A DNA stretch of 64,000 bases. Source: Uranotaenia lowii. Lineage: Eukaryota; Arthropoda; Insecta; Diptera; Culicidae. The notes beneath the pieces were generated by a model that did not search any database, was not told the origin of the DNA, and worked only from the letters and a program-made list of their open reading frames with translations. The stretch covers positions 149,608,843 to 149,672,842 of the forward strand of contig NC_073693.1 in NCBI RefSeq assembly GCF_029784155.1, read 5' to 3'. The translations under genes and the position numbers were made by a program. Below, piece by piece: positions 35,470-47,123 of the stretch; position 1 is the first letter of the stretch; every line of letters begins with the position of its first letter.

Positions 35470-35479
35470 GGTCAAGAGG

Positions 35480-35590
35480 TCAAATTAAAAAAATGCATAC
35501 GCAAAACTGCATATCTAAACGCTCGAAAGCCTTGTAGATGGGCATCATCGAGCCCGAAACCGGTCGCCAAAAAGTTAATTCAATATGCTT
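35480..35590. mobile_element. possible Penelope-like terminal fragment
   Basis: The segment CGCTCGAAAGCC...GATGGGCATCATCGAGCCC GAAACCGGTCGCC contains a GGGC/GCCC stem followed by GAAAC and GGTC, a layout resembling the degraded hammerhead ribozymes known from Penelope-like elements. The conserved CTGATGA core is only partly present (TAGATGG) on this strand. No reverse transcriptase or GIY-YIG fragment was seen nearby. Assignment is tentative. Confidence 0.25.
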
Positions 35591-36187
35591 TCCGTTAAGT
35601 AAGAACGTTAAGTGTCGTGTTCTGTAATACGTCGTGTGTAATGTGTCTAGTAGAAGTTTTTTCGTGAGCACTAATAATTGAAAACGAATAAAATATGAAT
35701 GCTCAATTTTGTCTTGATCATGAATAGTATAAGGAGAAGGAGCCCACCAAAACTTAAAATTCTGTAAAATTTCAATTTGCTTTTTCAATTTTTTTTTACA
35801 ATTTCTCACAAAAATCAAATATTTTTGGAAGGGAATATGTTGAAAATTCTTATTCACAAAAATCTTAACGAAGATTCAAAAAAAGATAGTTTTGTCATAA
35901 ATGATTTCCCATCTATGTAAAAGACATTTGAAGCCCTCAGAGCCAAAAAGGTATAGGCTCTAAGTGAGTTTTTTTTAACTTGGTCTTTGTTTTTCAATTC
36001 AGATCTTTTGTGTTCTGAAAACTTAATCTTCTTGGAAGCCTTAAAAATCTAAAACATATATAAACCTTTTGTCCTTTCCAGGAATGCAATATTTCAAATA
36101 ACGGTGACAAAATATTCAGAGTTACAAAAAAATTTAACCATCCCTCAATTCCCTGTAAATAAACAGCCCTTGAATAAAAAGAATAGA
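35591..36187. other. non-coding stretch
   Basis: AT-rich, no supported gene or element. Confidence 0.35.
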
Positions 36188-37348
36188 CAGTAGTTTCTCG
36201 ATTTTATCACGGTAAAAAAAAATTCACCGTGAATATTGCGAAACCGTGAATTTGGCGAAACTAAAAATAAAAGTGGAATAATGTATTTTTATTGACTTCA
36301 ATAAATAATTTATAATATTTTCAGCAGTGGAAACGTTTTGTATCAATAAATTTTGAACATAAGATGTTATTATCAAAGATTACTAAACACAAAAGACCGA
36401 TTTTAGTTCAAATTATTCTTCTCTATACCATTTTCAAGATTTTTCTTGAAATAAAACCATGTAGAATATCAATTTGATAGCGAACATCTTATCATAATTA
36501 AAGTGAACTATTAAGTTTTTATGAAAATTTAACAGTCGTTATCCCTTATGTCGATTTTAAAAAAGAGTTAAAAAAAATTCACCAAAATTTTCTTCTGCAA
36601 ATTTCAAATTTCAGTATTTCAATCTTCACACTTTTGATTAACTAAAAAGTTTACCTTTTCGAAAAATATTTTGGAATTTGCTCAACTTAGACTTTTAAAG
36701 TGTGTTTCTCAAAATTTACTTTATGGGCAGATAATCCTTTGTTTTTCATATGTAGAAAAACAGAAATCTTAGTCCTTTTTACATATTTTAAGGCAAAGCT
36801 AGAAAAATTTAATTTTGATCTTCCAAAATTATCCATTCAGATAATACTAAAGGCTGTCCAATCAGGATTGAGCACGTCACCCATTCAAATAAATAAATTA
36901 AACAAAGAAATCAGAAACACTTCTCTCTTTTCAAAAACGCTCAAATACACCCACATCTTTATATGATTCGCATAACCAAAAAGTTTACTTTTTTAGAGCG
37001 GCTAACCAAACACAAATAACAAAACTAGCATTAGCGTGACATAAAAATACTTATGTCGATTATTACAAGTGTTTTTAATATCCAAACGATGATTTTAAAC
37101 ACTGCACTATACAGCCAAACTAAACAGTTCAATGGCGTTTTCATATTATTGAATACCTATATACCATAACATAAACCATAAAAAATATCATGAACAAAGA
37201 CGCTCTACGCTTTTGAATGAAAATTAAGGTACTGGAAATGGTTTTTGATGTTTTCTAAAAAAAAACGTGACCAGAACCGTGATAATATCGAGCGTGAATT
37301 TGGCGAGTATTGATAAAATCGAACAGTGATAAAATCAAAAAACTACTG
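36188..37348. mobile_element. pogo-like non-autonomous element
   Basis: Starts CAGTAGTTTCTCGATTTTAT and ends with its inverse (ATAAAATCAAAAAACTACTG). Both ends carry repeated TTTTATCAC(G/T)GT and GTGAATTTGGCGA motifs inside the TIR. TA follows the right end (37349-37350); the left is GA. CAGT-starting ends with a TA target are typical of pogo/Tigger elements. The 1161-bp body is very AT-rich and has no transposase. Confidence 0.7.
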
Positions 37349-37370
37349 TATTTTAATTCGGCTAACAAAC

Positions 37371-37600
37371 TTAGTTTTGCGATTGCCCAGTCGAACTTAA
37401 AGTTGAAGGCTGCCAGTGAAGTGCTGTTTTGAACCAAAAACAAAAAAGTTTGAAAAAAGGAGCGTGCATCTGATTTTTAGCAATCTGGTTGCATTGCTTA
37501 TCGCAGAAAGAACAACAAAATTGTTTTCTCACTTGAATCCCTCTCGGAAGAACAAATTTGCAAACATGGCGGAATTTTTATCCCATCCTATTTATACCGA
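37371..37600 (-). mobile_element. fragment of the 13.8-kb GTTCGAACT family
   Basis: GCGATTGCCCAGTCGAACTT...GAAGTGCTGTTTTGAACC is the inverse of 13821-13885, and AAAAGGAGCGTGCATCTGAT matches 14565 directly. It appears to be one end of that family with its flanking phrase. It stops at the next element (37608). Confidence 0.55.
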
Positions 37601-37607
37601 CTGTAAG

Positions 37608-38497
37608 TACCGTAAAACGGGGTATGATTGATCACTTTTTCTGTATTTGTAGATTTTTTTTCTGTTAAGGAGAATGTGGCATATTTCATATTTAAAAAAA
37701 AACCAGTACTGGACTCCTATGAACGTGAAACATAGCTTCAGATATTTCTTAGAATACTTTAAATTTTATTTAAAAAACGATTTCGTCTTTTTTAGAATTT
37801 GATGCTTTGGGGTAACATTGATCAGTCTCTATTTTGACGGTTTTAACGAGTTTTCTTGAGCATCAAGAATACAAAACACCTTCATAATATTTATAAATGC
37901 TAGTAATTGATAAACTGAGGCAGTTCGTGTATTAGGGCCGAACAACAATTAAAATCGAAAGATGGACAATGATATTGCATAAATAAAGGGGCTAATTTTT
38001 TTAACATTACTTATAAAATTTTAACTACAAAAAAACAATGAAATTTTGCCACGTTCAACTCTCAAGGCCCTTGCACTATTCTCCTATATTTTCTTTCCTA
38101 TATTTCCTTTAAACTTTATCATTTGATAGGGTTTCTAGCCTTATGTCTTAGACTGGCTTACTCTTGGAAAACGTCCCTATTTTTTAAACATTAAAAATTA
38201 ACCTCAAAACACAACAAACACTACACCAAAACTATAAATTTACTAAGGAAAAAGGTGTTTGTTCGTGAACCTTTGAAAAATTAGATATTTCAAAAATTTT
38301 CAAATAACATTTTCACTTACATTTGAAATTTTCAAAAACATACCAAGTTTTTCCCAATTTGGAACTCGAAATGTAGATTTTTAAACGTAGAAAAAAGTTT
38401 AAAAATATTTTTACTTTCGACTTAGCTATTGATGATTATGTTTAAAAAATTTATGTTTATCAAAGCTACCCCGGTGATCAATGTTACCCCGTTTTAT
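37608..38497. mobile_element. GGGGTAACATTGATCA element, copy A
   Basis: Left end TACCGTAAAACGGGGTATGA, right end (inverse) ATAAAACGGGGTAACATTGA. The motif GGGGTA(A/T)CATTGATCA recurs inside (37811) and at both termini, probably as transposase-binding repeats. The left third and right third match copy B (45121-47124) over long runs, including CAGTCTCTATTTTGACGGTT and GGCTTACTCTTGGAAAA. No transposase. Target duplication not resolved. Confidence 0.75.
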
Positions 38498-38696
38498 TTG
38501 CGATTCGCATTTATATTGTTAACGATTTGGGCTATCATATTTTTCGTGCAAACTTTTTCAAATCGGATGCACAAAACTGAAGAATCACATTGCTTCAAGA
38601 AAATAACTGAATGTGACCAAAATAAGAAACATATTTTTTAATGTGCGTGATTCAATTGTAATTGTTGGTTTTCGAGCGGATGAATTGTCAACGCAA

Positions 38697-38973
38697 GGGG
38701 GGGATAATAAAAAATAATGCAAAATACTAATAAATTATAATAAATTGCACGAAAGCTTGTATGCAATAACATTTCATACCTACTATATCATTGCACAAAA
38801 CCTATAAATCAAGTAATTAATAATCAAAAAGAAAAGTTCATTAAAATCAAGCATTCAAAAGTTGATAAAACTCCCATCCTAAACAATTGGTTTTGTGCTC
38901 TAGTAATCTTTCGGATATTTGATAAATGTTCCAAAATTTCCATAAAACACTTCAAACTTTATTTATCCCCCCT
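38697..38973. mobile_element. 277-bp MITE with GGGGGGATAATAAA ends, copy 1
   Basis: Left GGGGGGGATAATAAAAAATA, right (inverse) GGGGGGATAAATAAAG. The internal run AAATTGCACGAAAGCTTGTA...TATCATTGCACAAAACCT is shared with 47355-47615. Both copies sit 200-240 bp downstream of a GGGGTAACATTGATCA element. Confidence 0.7.
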
Positions 38974-39346
38974 TCGAGTTTTTGGAAATTTTGAAGAGGG
39001 GGAAGGGGGGTTGAACAAAGAGGAAATATATATTTGTTCCGGCCTAATAAGTTATGGAAGAACCGAACTTTACAACCCACTTGATATATCATGTAAATTG
39101 TTTATTCAAGTTTTTGTTTGCTTCAATTTTAATGTAAGTAAAGTTAGTTTAAAGCATAGGTTGAGAAATCAGTCTTAATGATAATAAGTTGTCGGAAACC
39201 GTGAACAATAAATAAAAAAAATTAGTAAATCAACATACTTTCGTGTATCATGTTAGTTTTCATTAAAGTAGAACTGAAAACGATTGATTGAATGCAGTGA
39301 AGAGTTGATTATGAAACTTGGAAACCAAAAAAATAATCCTTAGAAC
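38974..39346. other. non-coding stretch
   Basis: AT-rich DNA with purine-rich GAGGGGGAAGGGGGG at 38995-39011; nothing else recognised. Confidence 0.35.
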
Positions 39347-39349
39347 TAA

Positions 39350-39446
39350 CCCAAGTAACATTTTGAGTTTTATAGCAGGCTACTAGATAACCATTGGTTT
39401 TATAAAGGTCTTGAGGGGTTTAATAAAACTATTCATGTTACTTGGG
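39350..39446. mobile_element. 97-bp mini-MITE, TAA target duplication
   Basis: CCCAAGTAACAT at the left is mirrored by ATGTTACTTGGG at the right, and inner arms TTTTGAGTTTTATAG / TAATAAAACTATTC continue the pairing. TAA flanks both sides (39347-39349 and 39447-39449). It is essentially a hairpin of two arms, among the smallest elements in the window. Confidence 0.85.
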
Positions 39447-39449
39447 TAA

Positions 39450-41440
39450 GCCTAGTCATATAAAAGCTAAACATTCAATGATAAAGTCTAACAAAATCAA
39501 GCACACTTACTCTATGAATTGTAACCTTTTTTTCACTTCAATGTTGTTCCTGGACTCTGAAGCAGATTTTCTTCACCGCTAAACAATAACTGATGGAACA
39601 CAAGTTCCATTCTGTTCTGTTCATTTGGATTAAACCCATGCGTTAGTTTAGCAACATTGTAGAATAGCGCAGACATTTAAGTCACGATTCTCACTCTTCT
39701 TAGTCTGGACGGCCTGTCAAAGCCACCTTCATAACGAAATGAACTGTCAAAAACAAGCCTTTAAGAACATTTGCAGGTTTTTAAGTAGCTTATGTAACGG
39801 CAAGCTTGCATTGATTCAAAACGGAGTGTTTATATCCAAAACCAAACAATCAGAAACAACAATTCGCCAACACTGTGTAATGAAAATCGAGAAAAACGTG
39901 TGACAAATGTCACTCATTCAATGGATAACGCTATTATTTGACGATAGCCGCTACCGCCACCATTGACTCGATTGGCCAATCCTATAAATCATGATCCATG
40001 GGATCATTCCGAGTTCCAATGCTACACCGGTATGTTGTTCGGAATGCCACCGCACAGCACATTCACCGCCGCATGTTGACACCTGTGTATCAATGAGGAA
40101 ATTGCTCTGAATAACGTAACCCGCACAGGAGTGCCACTGTCACTTTTGAATTCCCGGGAAAGTATAGAAGCGATTGGTTGAAGTTTTTATTTGTAGATCA
40201 GTACCGCTCTAAGACGAATGGCAGGTGACGGGTTTATTATTTTAGTTTGAAATAAAATCAGCGTTAGCCTCGTGCTCAAACTGGACTGACCCTTATAATT
40301 TGAGGTCCACTTGGAAATATCACTTTCACAACGGAAGCTGAACAGACAGACACTCAGAATCGCTGAACGGAGGTGGGTCAAACAACTTAACGATAGGCGG
40401 CTGCTTAAAAGGAGTAAACTGCCTCGCAGTTAAAGCTTGTAGGCAACAGTTTAATTGCGCCAAATGGTGTGACTAAACACATATGAAATGGAACTTATGT
40501 TAAGTAATATGCTACCGTGGGTAGTTTAAATATCTCAATGACTTGGTAAACTCATTATTCTTATTTTCGTTCAATTTAAATTCAAAGTACAATTAAAAAT
40601 GTTCAAATTTTAAATATACCCAACTGTATTCCTAATATTCTTACTTTCATTCAACATTATAGTTAAAACTTTTGACAGTTAACTTTTTTTTTATTAAATA
40701 ATAACTTAAGTCTTAAAGTGATTAACTTTCGAAGAAAAGCTTAAGTATTTGAAAAACCTTCAAGGGATACAAAATACGCTTGTCAAAGATGTACAGATTG
40801 AACCTCTTGGTCTACCAATAAATATCAAGATCCGTTAGGTTTTATAGTACAAGAGCAAGTGCTGGGTCAGAAGCGAGAGCAAATCATTCGATACATCCGA
40901 AGAAATGGCCAAAGTAAATCACCTGTCTAGAAAATGAACCACTTCGCGTGCTGCCGATGCTGTAGCAAGCAAGCTAAACTTATTGCCAGGAGCACTCCTA
41001 GTGGGTAATAAGTTATACAGGGGTCTCTGAGCAGTAGCTCCTAGTGAGGTCGAAGAATCATCGCCGGCCAGCGAACTTTTTGCGCTACCAGCTTGGGACC
41101 GCGGGGTTAGCTATTGCATGGAACAAACGATGGCGCGCGTTCACTAAGTCAAACGGAACTACCTACCTAGGAACATAGCTTAAGCTATGGGCTGGTGGAA
41201 GCTATCCAATAGGTACAAGAAAAACTGTAATTATCATCACCGGGGCTCGACACTTTTTCGATGGCACGGCCGTCTGATCGAGCTGGTAAAGTCATAAATT
41301 TGTAGTTATGCCGATAAATTCTTTGATGCCAATTTTTCAGAGACTTTGAGTTCGTTTCGATTGATAAAAAAAAATCAAAAACAAAATTTTCAATTCTTTC
41401 TTAACAATTTATTTAATTCTGATTTTTTTTCTATTTCCAG
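39450..41440. other. inferred intron sequence with a GC-balanced island
   Basis: 39640-40180 and 40860-41290 are GC-balanced and non-repetitive as far as I can see. They include CACCGCCGCATG and CATGATCCATGGGATCATT, an inverted repeat at 39990-40008. No open frame with splice boundaries was found. It precedes the exon candidate at 41441. Confidence 0.3.
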
Positions 41441-41472
41441 AATCAAACAACGATCTGGTGAACATAAAAACG
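41441..41472 (+). CDS. candidate 32-nt exon
   Basis: Acceptor CTGATTTTTTTTCTATTTCCAG (ending 41440) and donor ACG|GTAAGTTAA (from 41473) are both near consensus. The zero frame stops at once (NQTTIW, stop). Of the two open frames, the one continuing from 31940 completes a Glu codon and reads SNNDLVNIKT, ending on a codon boundary. At 32 nt it must be spliced together with another frame-changing exon, which the 34-nt exon supplies. Function unknown. Confidence 0.5.
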
Positions 41473-43071
41473 GTAAGTTAAAATATTGTTATTCCTATCG
41501 TGGTTTTGCCACTGGAATATATCGATGTATCTCCTTCTATTACTACTTCTACTGAATGTATTCGAAAAAAAAATGCAAATCTAGTACCTATACTGCCGCT
41601 GCCGACAAGTCTATCCCATATGAAAAAACAACGAACCTAGAAAAACGGCTTTAAATATTTTTATAAACTTTCGTGGATTTCTCGGTTAAAACTTTACGTC
41701 CAATGTTTTTTGCTTTCGAATTTGTTGATGCAAAGGAGAAAATAATGATGGGACAGTCTTGCGAGTATATTTCGCATGCGAATTAAATGTACCTGCAATG
41801 TTGTCCCATATTTGGCTTTTCTTTTGTCAGTTGGTCATTTTTTTCGATTATCATAAAATTACATTTTCATTTGGAGCTGCCTTGTTAATAATCAGTTAAT
41901 CATATTTTTATGTATAAATGATAGGTATTGATACCGTTATTGATTTTTATCAAAAATTTTGTACTCAATTCAATAAACCACTCAACTTGTTGATTCACTG
42001 TACGATATTTCATTTATTACTTAAAATTTTTCTACACATTTTTTTTTAAATTCACCGCTTTTTTTTTTAAAAAAATTCACATTGTTAATAAATTGTTCAA
42101 GATTTTTTTTATTTGCATAAAGACTTTTATATTAACATAATTCTAATGTTTTTTCTGCTAATAATTTAAGATGAATTATAATTCAGTTTATTTCAAAGTA
42201 TATTTCTTAACTATTTGTTCTGTTTCCAATTCTTCATTAAGCCTTGGCTTGAATGAGACATGATCCTGAGGAGCTAATTATTGAATATTAGCTAATTCAA
42301 TATAATTAACTCATACAAATAATTATTCAACAGGTTCAGACTTGTTATTTTTTTGTAACCTTTTTTAGAGAACGTGTTAAGAATATCATTTTGAATCGTT
42401 TAGATTTTCGATCATTTAGAATCTGGGTAGTTACAAACGCGTGTATTGTAAAAATTATTTGAAAAAAAAAGTTTCATCGAAAAGCTTTCTATGAAGGAAA
42501 TGACAGTATTTATTTGTTACTTCTACTAAACAACACAAGCTAGCGTGGAGTTCGAAATGCATGTGCTCTTAAGTAAAATCAGATCATTTCATTGTAGAAA
42601 ACGTTTCAAATGATCCAGATGCCTATCAACTAAAATTAACACATTATAAAATGTTGCCAAATCAAAGACGATAGCTCAGAAATCTTTAACCTTGAATGCA
42701 CCAATAAAGTGAAAATCAACCAACATTTTTGGTTGATTTGTTTTCTCTGTGCAATCGCAAAATCAATATGAGGCAAAAAGTTTAACCGCACTGATGAGTT
42801 TCCAAAAACGATCTAATTCAAATTAAAAAGAACAAAAAGGAGAATCACTTCATGCATTAACAAAACTTTAATATTTTAAATACTATCTTATTATTATTCT
42901 TCGAAATTCGTAAACTTCGTAAACTCTGAAAGTTTGTTTTTGAAAATACATTAGTGTTTCAGGAATAAGAAATAGGAAAACAAGTAAGTTTAAAGAAAAT
43001 TTAAACACACTTTTACCTTACAATTAAACTTCTTATCACTGCCTCAAAGATAAATATAGGAGTTTCCTTAA

Positions 43072-43822
43072 GGGGAAGGGGGGGGGGTGGGGGGTGTAGG
43101 TTCTAACGGGTAAAAAAAACACCATTTTCACGATTTTTTTCGAGAGCTATCGTTCAAACAAATGTATTCAAATTTTTTGCATTATACAAAGCATTGTTAA
43201 AAGAACATTTAGTAACTTTTTCGTAGAAAAATATTGAAAATTAGCCAGTGACGGAGCACTTTCGAGGATGCCTTTTAGAAAACAGGATTTGCGGTGGACA
43301 CTGTATCTCAGCACAGCATCATCTGAAGTCAAAAACTCAGAGCAAAATATTTTTAATAGATGTTTTTCTGGACCCTTACGTTTTTATTTAACTAAAAAGA
43401 AAATTTATGAAATTTTTGTGACTGTTTGAAGTAAAAACTACGATTTTTCACGAAAAAATCCGCTATTTTTTATCTGTAAAATCTCCCCAAAGTAAAAAAA
43501 AAAAACAAAAAGAAAAACGTTGGAGTCTGGTATTTTATATGTAGAAAATATGTTCCAAATTTGAAAAGAATCGGATAAGTAGTTTTCAAATGACGATGTC
43601 CACGGACTTTAAAAATGTGCTTTCGAGAAAAACGCATTTGAAGTTTCTGCTCTTTCTTTCTTGCAGTATTAGATAAAAGGAGATGAAGGCCTATAATTTG
43701 TACAGTTTTGCTTCAATTGATTTGAAATTTTGACACAACATTCTTGAAATGTTTTACAATAAGAAAATAAAAAAATAAAAAAATCGATTTTTTTGAAAGT
43801 GTTAGACCCCCCCCCCCCCCCC
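43072..43822. mobile_element. TTAA-type non-autonomous element, copy 2 (nested)
   Basis: TTAA flanks both sides (43068-43071 and 43823-43826). The ends are G-rich and C-rich complements (GGGGAAGGGGGG... and ...CCCCCCCC), followed inward by TTCTAACGGGTAAAAAA and the inverse TCTAACACTTTC. Colinear with 29536-30257. Inserted in the 3400-bp element, so the younger of the two here. No coding sequence. Confidence 0.85.
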
Positions 43823-43839
43823 TTAAGAAAAGTCTAGGA

Positions 43840-44110
43840 GCATAGGAGGTGTAGAAAAACTCGATCGCACCATTCACCAAAATGGACAATCCTTCCTTCA
43901 TTCCTAATTGACTCATAGGACGTGGCCGGCGCCGTTATTGATCATTTTCATAGTGAGAGCATGAGTTTTGTACATTGTGAATGAACTGCTAATCCCAAGC
44001 ACCATTCTTTTGGGCCTTGCACAAAACTGATGGCCTCGATCAATCACGGAGGAGAAACCATTGGCGAGGTAGAACTTATGCTGCTTAGCCAACGCAGTGA
44101 TCATGAAATT
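43840..44110 (-). other. GC-balanced remnant with possible decayed frame
   Basis: The minus strand opens MITALAKQHKFYLANGFSSV and continues with stops towards FFYTSYAPRLF in another frame. No domain was recognised. It could be part of the surrounding element's old coding region or a passenger fragment. Confidence 0.25.
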
Positions 44111-44219
44111 TTAAGTGCGTGAGTTGAGCAAAGGCAAATATATTATCTGAACTTTTAAATGAATGATCATATCTTGCACTTCAAGTTCAATGATTTAAGG
44201 TGGATATGAGTAGTTATCC

Positions 44220-44247
44220 AAGCTAAGCTAAGCTAAGCTAAGCTAAG
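44220..44247. repeat. (AAGCT)5 microsatellite
   Basis: Five complete AAGCT units plus AAG, inside the 3400-bp element. Confidence 0.9.
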
Positions 44248-45795
44248 AGTTGAGTAGGTCTACAATAAAATGGATAACAACGTTCCATGAATAAAACAAC
44301 CTGTACCGTCATCTTTTCGAAAGTTTTTCGGTCGATTATCTTTTTAAAAAGACTATAAATACCTACAAATTAAATTCATGCTGAATCAGAAACAGCAAAG
44401 CATCTTGGCTGCAAACATTTGATAGGAATAATTTATTCAATATGACTTACGGGAGTGCTACCGGGTACGTGTTTCATAGATTTTATGAAAATCTAACCAA
44501 CAAGTAAAAGCATGACCAAAACCTTAAAAATATGCCTTTGTAGCTCGCTATTTTCCATGTTTTACAACGAACAATTCAATGAGCCTTATGCGAAATTAAA
44601 AAAAAACAGATTTTTAAAATGTACCCATTAGGCTAAACTTTGCTTGTAAAAAATATGGAAATTATTTTTTTTGACTTTACTGTACTGTTTTATGAAGTCT
44701 AACTTTCGTAATTTCAATGAATGCTTATTTTGTCGCACACATTGTATGAATATTTGTAAAATTAACTTAAATTAGAGGAGCAATTCTGTAAAAATAGACA
44801 TATGGGACAGCTTTGCGAGTATATTTCATATGGGACAGACATGACTTGGTTTTTTTTTTATATATGTTAAGAACAAAGTTATGAAAGTTTTTAGTCTAAA
44901 TTGAAGAACTAACTGTATTTGAACGATTTTTGAGATGAACTGAGAAATGACGAAAATGTATATGGGACAGTCTTGCGAACAGCGGCAGTATAAGTGTGGT
45001 TACATAAAAGCATAAATTATAAAGTATTGAATTCGGTCCTTGTGTGTAGTGTAAAAGCTTCGTTTGCTAAATTTTGCAAAAATCTGATTTGAATATTATA
45101 TTTATTGGAATGGAATTAAAGGTACTGTAATCCGGGGTAATATTGATCACTTTATTCAATATTTTTTGATTATTTTTGTGTTAAGGGAAATGTGGCATGT
45201 TTCATATTTTTAAAACCAGTACTGAACCCCAATGAACAAAACATGGTTGCAGAAATTTTTTAGACCACTTTAAATTTGATTGAAAAATTGATTTCGTCTC
45301 TGTATTGTATTTGATGCCCTGGGGTTACGTTGATCAGTCTCTATTTTGACGGTTTTACGAGTTTTCTTGATCATAAAGGATACAAAACACCTTTATAACG
45401 TTAACAAATGCTAGTTTATCAATTTTATCTTGCTTTTAAACGTTTTCGTTAAAAACATTTATAATTGAAAAAAGTACTATTATGTTGCATACATTAAGGG
45501 GCAAACATTAAAACAATTTTGCTAAATCGTTTGATCTAATAAATACTACACCCAAAATTCAGCCTCTGTGCCAATGGCGTGTAGTCAATTACATAGCATC
45601 ATTGGTACAAGAAGATAACGCGATCGGTGCTGATTCGATTTGCTCCCACCGGCATTAATCTCCCAAGTTGACCGAATTGCGTATGTCTGAAAGAAACAAA
45701 ATAAAAACGCTTTCACGTCCCTCCCTATCGCATCACAAGACGAAGAAGGATGGAAATAAATACCGGCCAACACCAGGCAGCCAGCGAACCGAGCA

Positions 45796-46080
45796 CTGTG
45801 CGTGTGAATGTAGCAAAAGCAACAACAAAAACAACCTTCTAATTCAATCCCTTCAATCCACCGGCAAACAACCACGGCCGAGCTGTGCGTGTGTATGCAG
45901 TAAAAGCAACAACAAAAAAAAACATTCCTTCAATTCAATTCGTCGGCAAACAACCACGGCTAAGCTGTGCGTGTGTATGTAGCAAAAGCAACAAGAATAT
46001 ATTCCTTCAATTCACCGGCAAACAAGCACCGGCCAAGCTGCCCGGCTTTAGCAGCTGTGTATATGTAGCGTGTGTATGTA
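45796..46080 (+). repeat. minisatellite, period about 82-89 bp
   Basis: Units begin CTGTGCGTGTG(A/T)ATG(T/C)AG at 45796, 45883, 45965 and 46054 (partial), each followed by CAAAAGCAACAA, CCTTCAATTCA and CACCGGCAAACAA. Confidence 0.8.
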
Positions 46081-46282
46081 ATAGCAGGCAGTAAGCAAAG
46101 CACAGTTCTCATTCAATGGGTTTCCCGTTTCCTCCACTCCCGTTCCTTTCCCGTTTCCATCGCAAGACAAATGAATACCTTGAAAGGAGGCCAAACGCCG
46201 GGAAGCCACTGTCGTGCGTTTCTTTTGTGATTGATCGGTGACAGAATGCCTATGACAAATATCCCTCTTCCTGCATGAAGCT

Positions 46283-46365
46283 CAAATAGTACAGTGGTTA
46301 AGATGTCGGTCTGGCAAGACCATTTAGTTTGTGATTTGAGTTTGATTCTCCCTACGGGCGCTGTG
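46283..46365 (+). mobile_element. tRNA-derived SINE head, family B
   Basis: AGTACAGTGGTTAAGATGTCGG gives an A-box-like TGGTTAAGATG (46294-46304), and GAGTTTGATTCTCCC a B-box-like segment (46338-46352), at tRNA-like spacing. The downstream body ATTATCCAATAGGAACG may belong to it; the 3' end was not delimited. The arms do not fold as a functional tRNA. Confidence 0.6.
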
Positions 46366-47123
46366 GTTTATATTTTTATTTTCTTGTTTCTGGGATGAAT
46401 TATCCAATAGGAACGAAATCCCATAAAATGTTTTTCTTGTTTTGCTTGAATGTAGTGGTCATGCATCATTTTGGTTGGGAGCCGAGTCCTTATGCCAGTT
46501 ACGGTTTTTCAAACATATCATCTTCGGCACAGTGCACATTTCAGCGCATTATCGGCACAGAGATGTGCTAAATAGGCATTGGATTTTTGCAACCTCTTCT
46601 ATGGGTGTAATGAAATTTTACCTTAACACATTCCTCTAGGCCCACTCACTATTTCCACTTTCATTTTTTCTTCAAAGTAAACCATTTGATAGGGTTTCTA
46701 TCCATTTGTCCTATACGGGCTTACTCTTGGAAAATGTCCTTACTTTTTGAATATCAAAAATTTATCGATAAAAGACTATGAAAATAGCACTATAACTATA
46801 CATATACAAAGAAAAAAAGTAATTCTTTCACATTCAACAACCCGTTTGCTTCTAAATGCTTTATGGTTTCATCAGAAGAGCTGTTTGTTTGTAAGCCTTG
46901 GAAAAAGTAGATATTTTCAGACTTTGAAATTTTTTTTTACTAACAGAAAAAAAAATCAAATTCATACCAAATTTGGTTTATTTGATACTCAATTTAAAGG
47001 CTTTCAAACGTAGAAAACAGTTTTCAAAAACAAACTATAGACTGAGTTATTGATGAAAATGTGCAAAAGTTTATTGTTGGTCAAAGATACCCCGGTGATC
47101 AAAGTTACCCCGTTTTACGGTAC

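Larger units (their letters stand above)
41591..44990. mobile_element. 3400-bp TIR element, TA target duplication
   Basis: Left TACTGCCGCTGCCGACAAGT and right (inverse) TACTGCCGCTGTTCGCAAGA, each continuing into CTGTCCCATAT. Perfect TA flanks (41589-41590 and 44991-44992). ATGGGACAG(T/C)(C/T)TTGCGAG subterminal repeats recur at 41750, 44802 and 44962. No transposase is visible; the interior is AT-rich and hosts the TTAA element at 43072. Tc1/mariner-type by target, unusually long for a non-autonomous member. Confidence 0.82.
45540..46637. mobile_element. 1.1-kb insert in copy B, with minisatellite and SINE
   Basis: Defined by absence from copy A. It is GC-richer than its host and contains a three-to-four-unit minisatellite (45796-46080), a tRNA-like SINE head (46283-46365) and an unassigned tail. 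Ends are approximate, and no clean target duplication was seen, so more than one insertion may be involved. The open frames here (45668-45982) are minisatellite artefacts. Confidence 0.55.

Noticed and set aside
45668..46094. Cysteine- and serine-rich open frames resembling a secreted repeat protein
   Set aside because: They follow the 85-bp minisatellite in shifting frames, without a signal peptide or conserved cysteine pattern.
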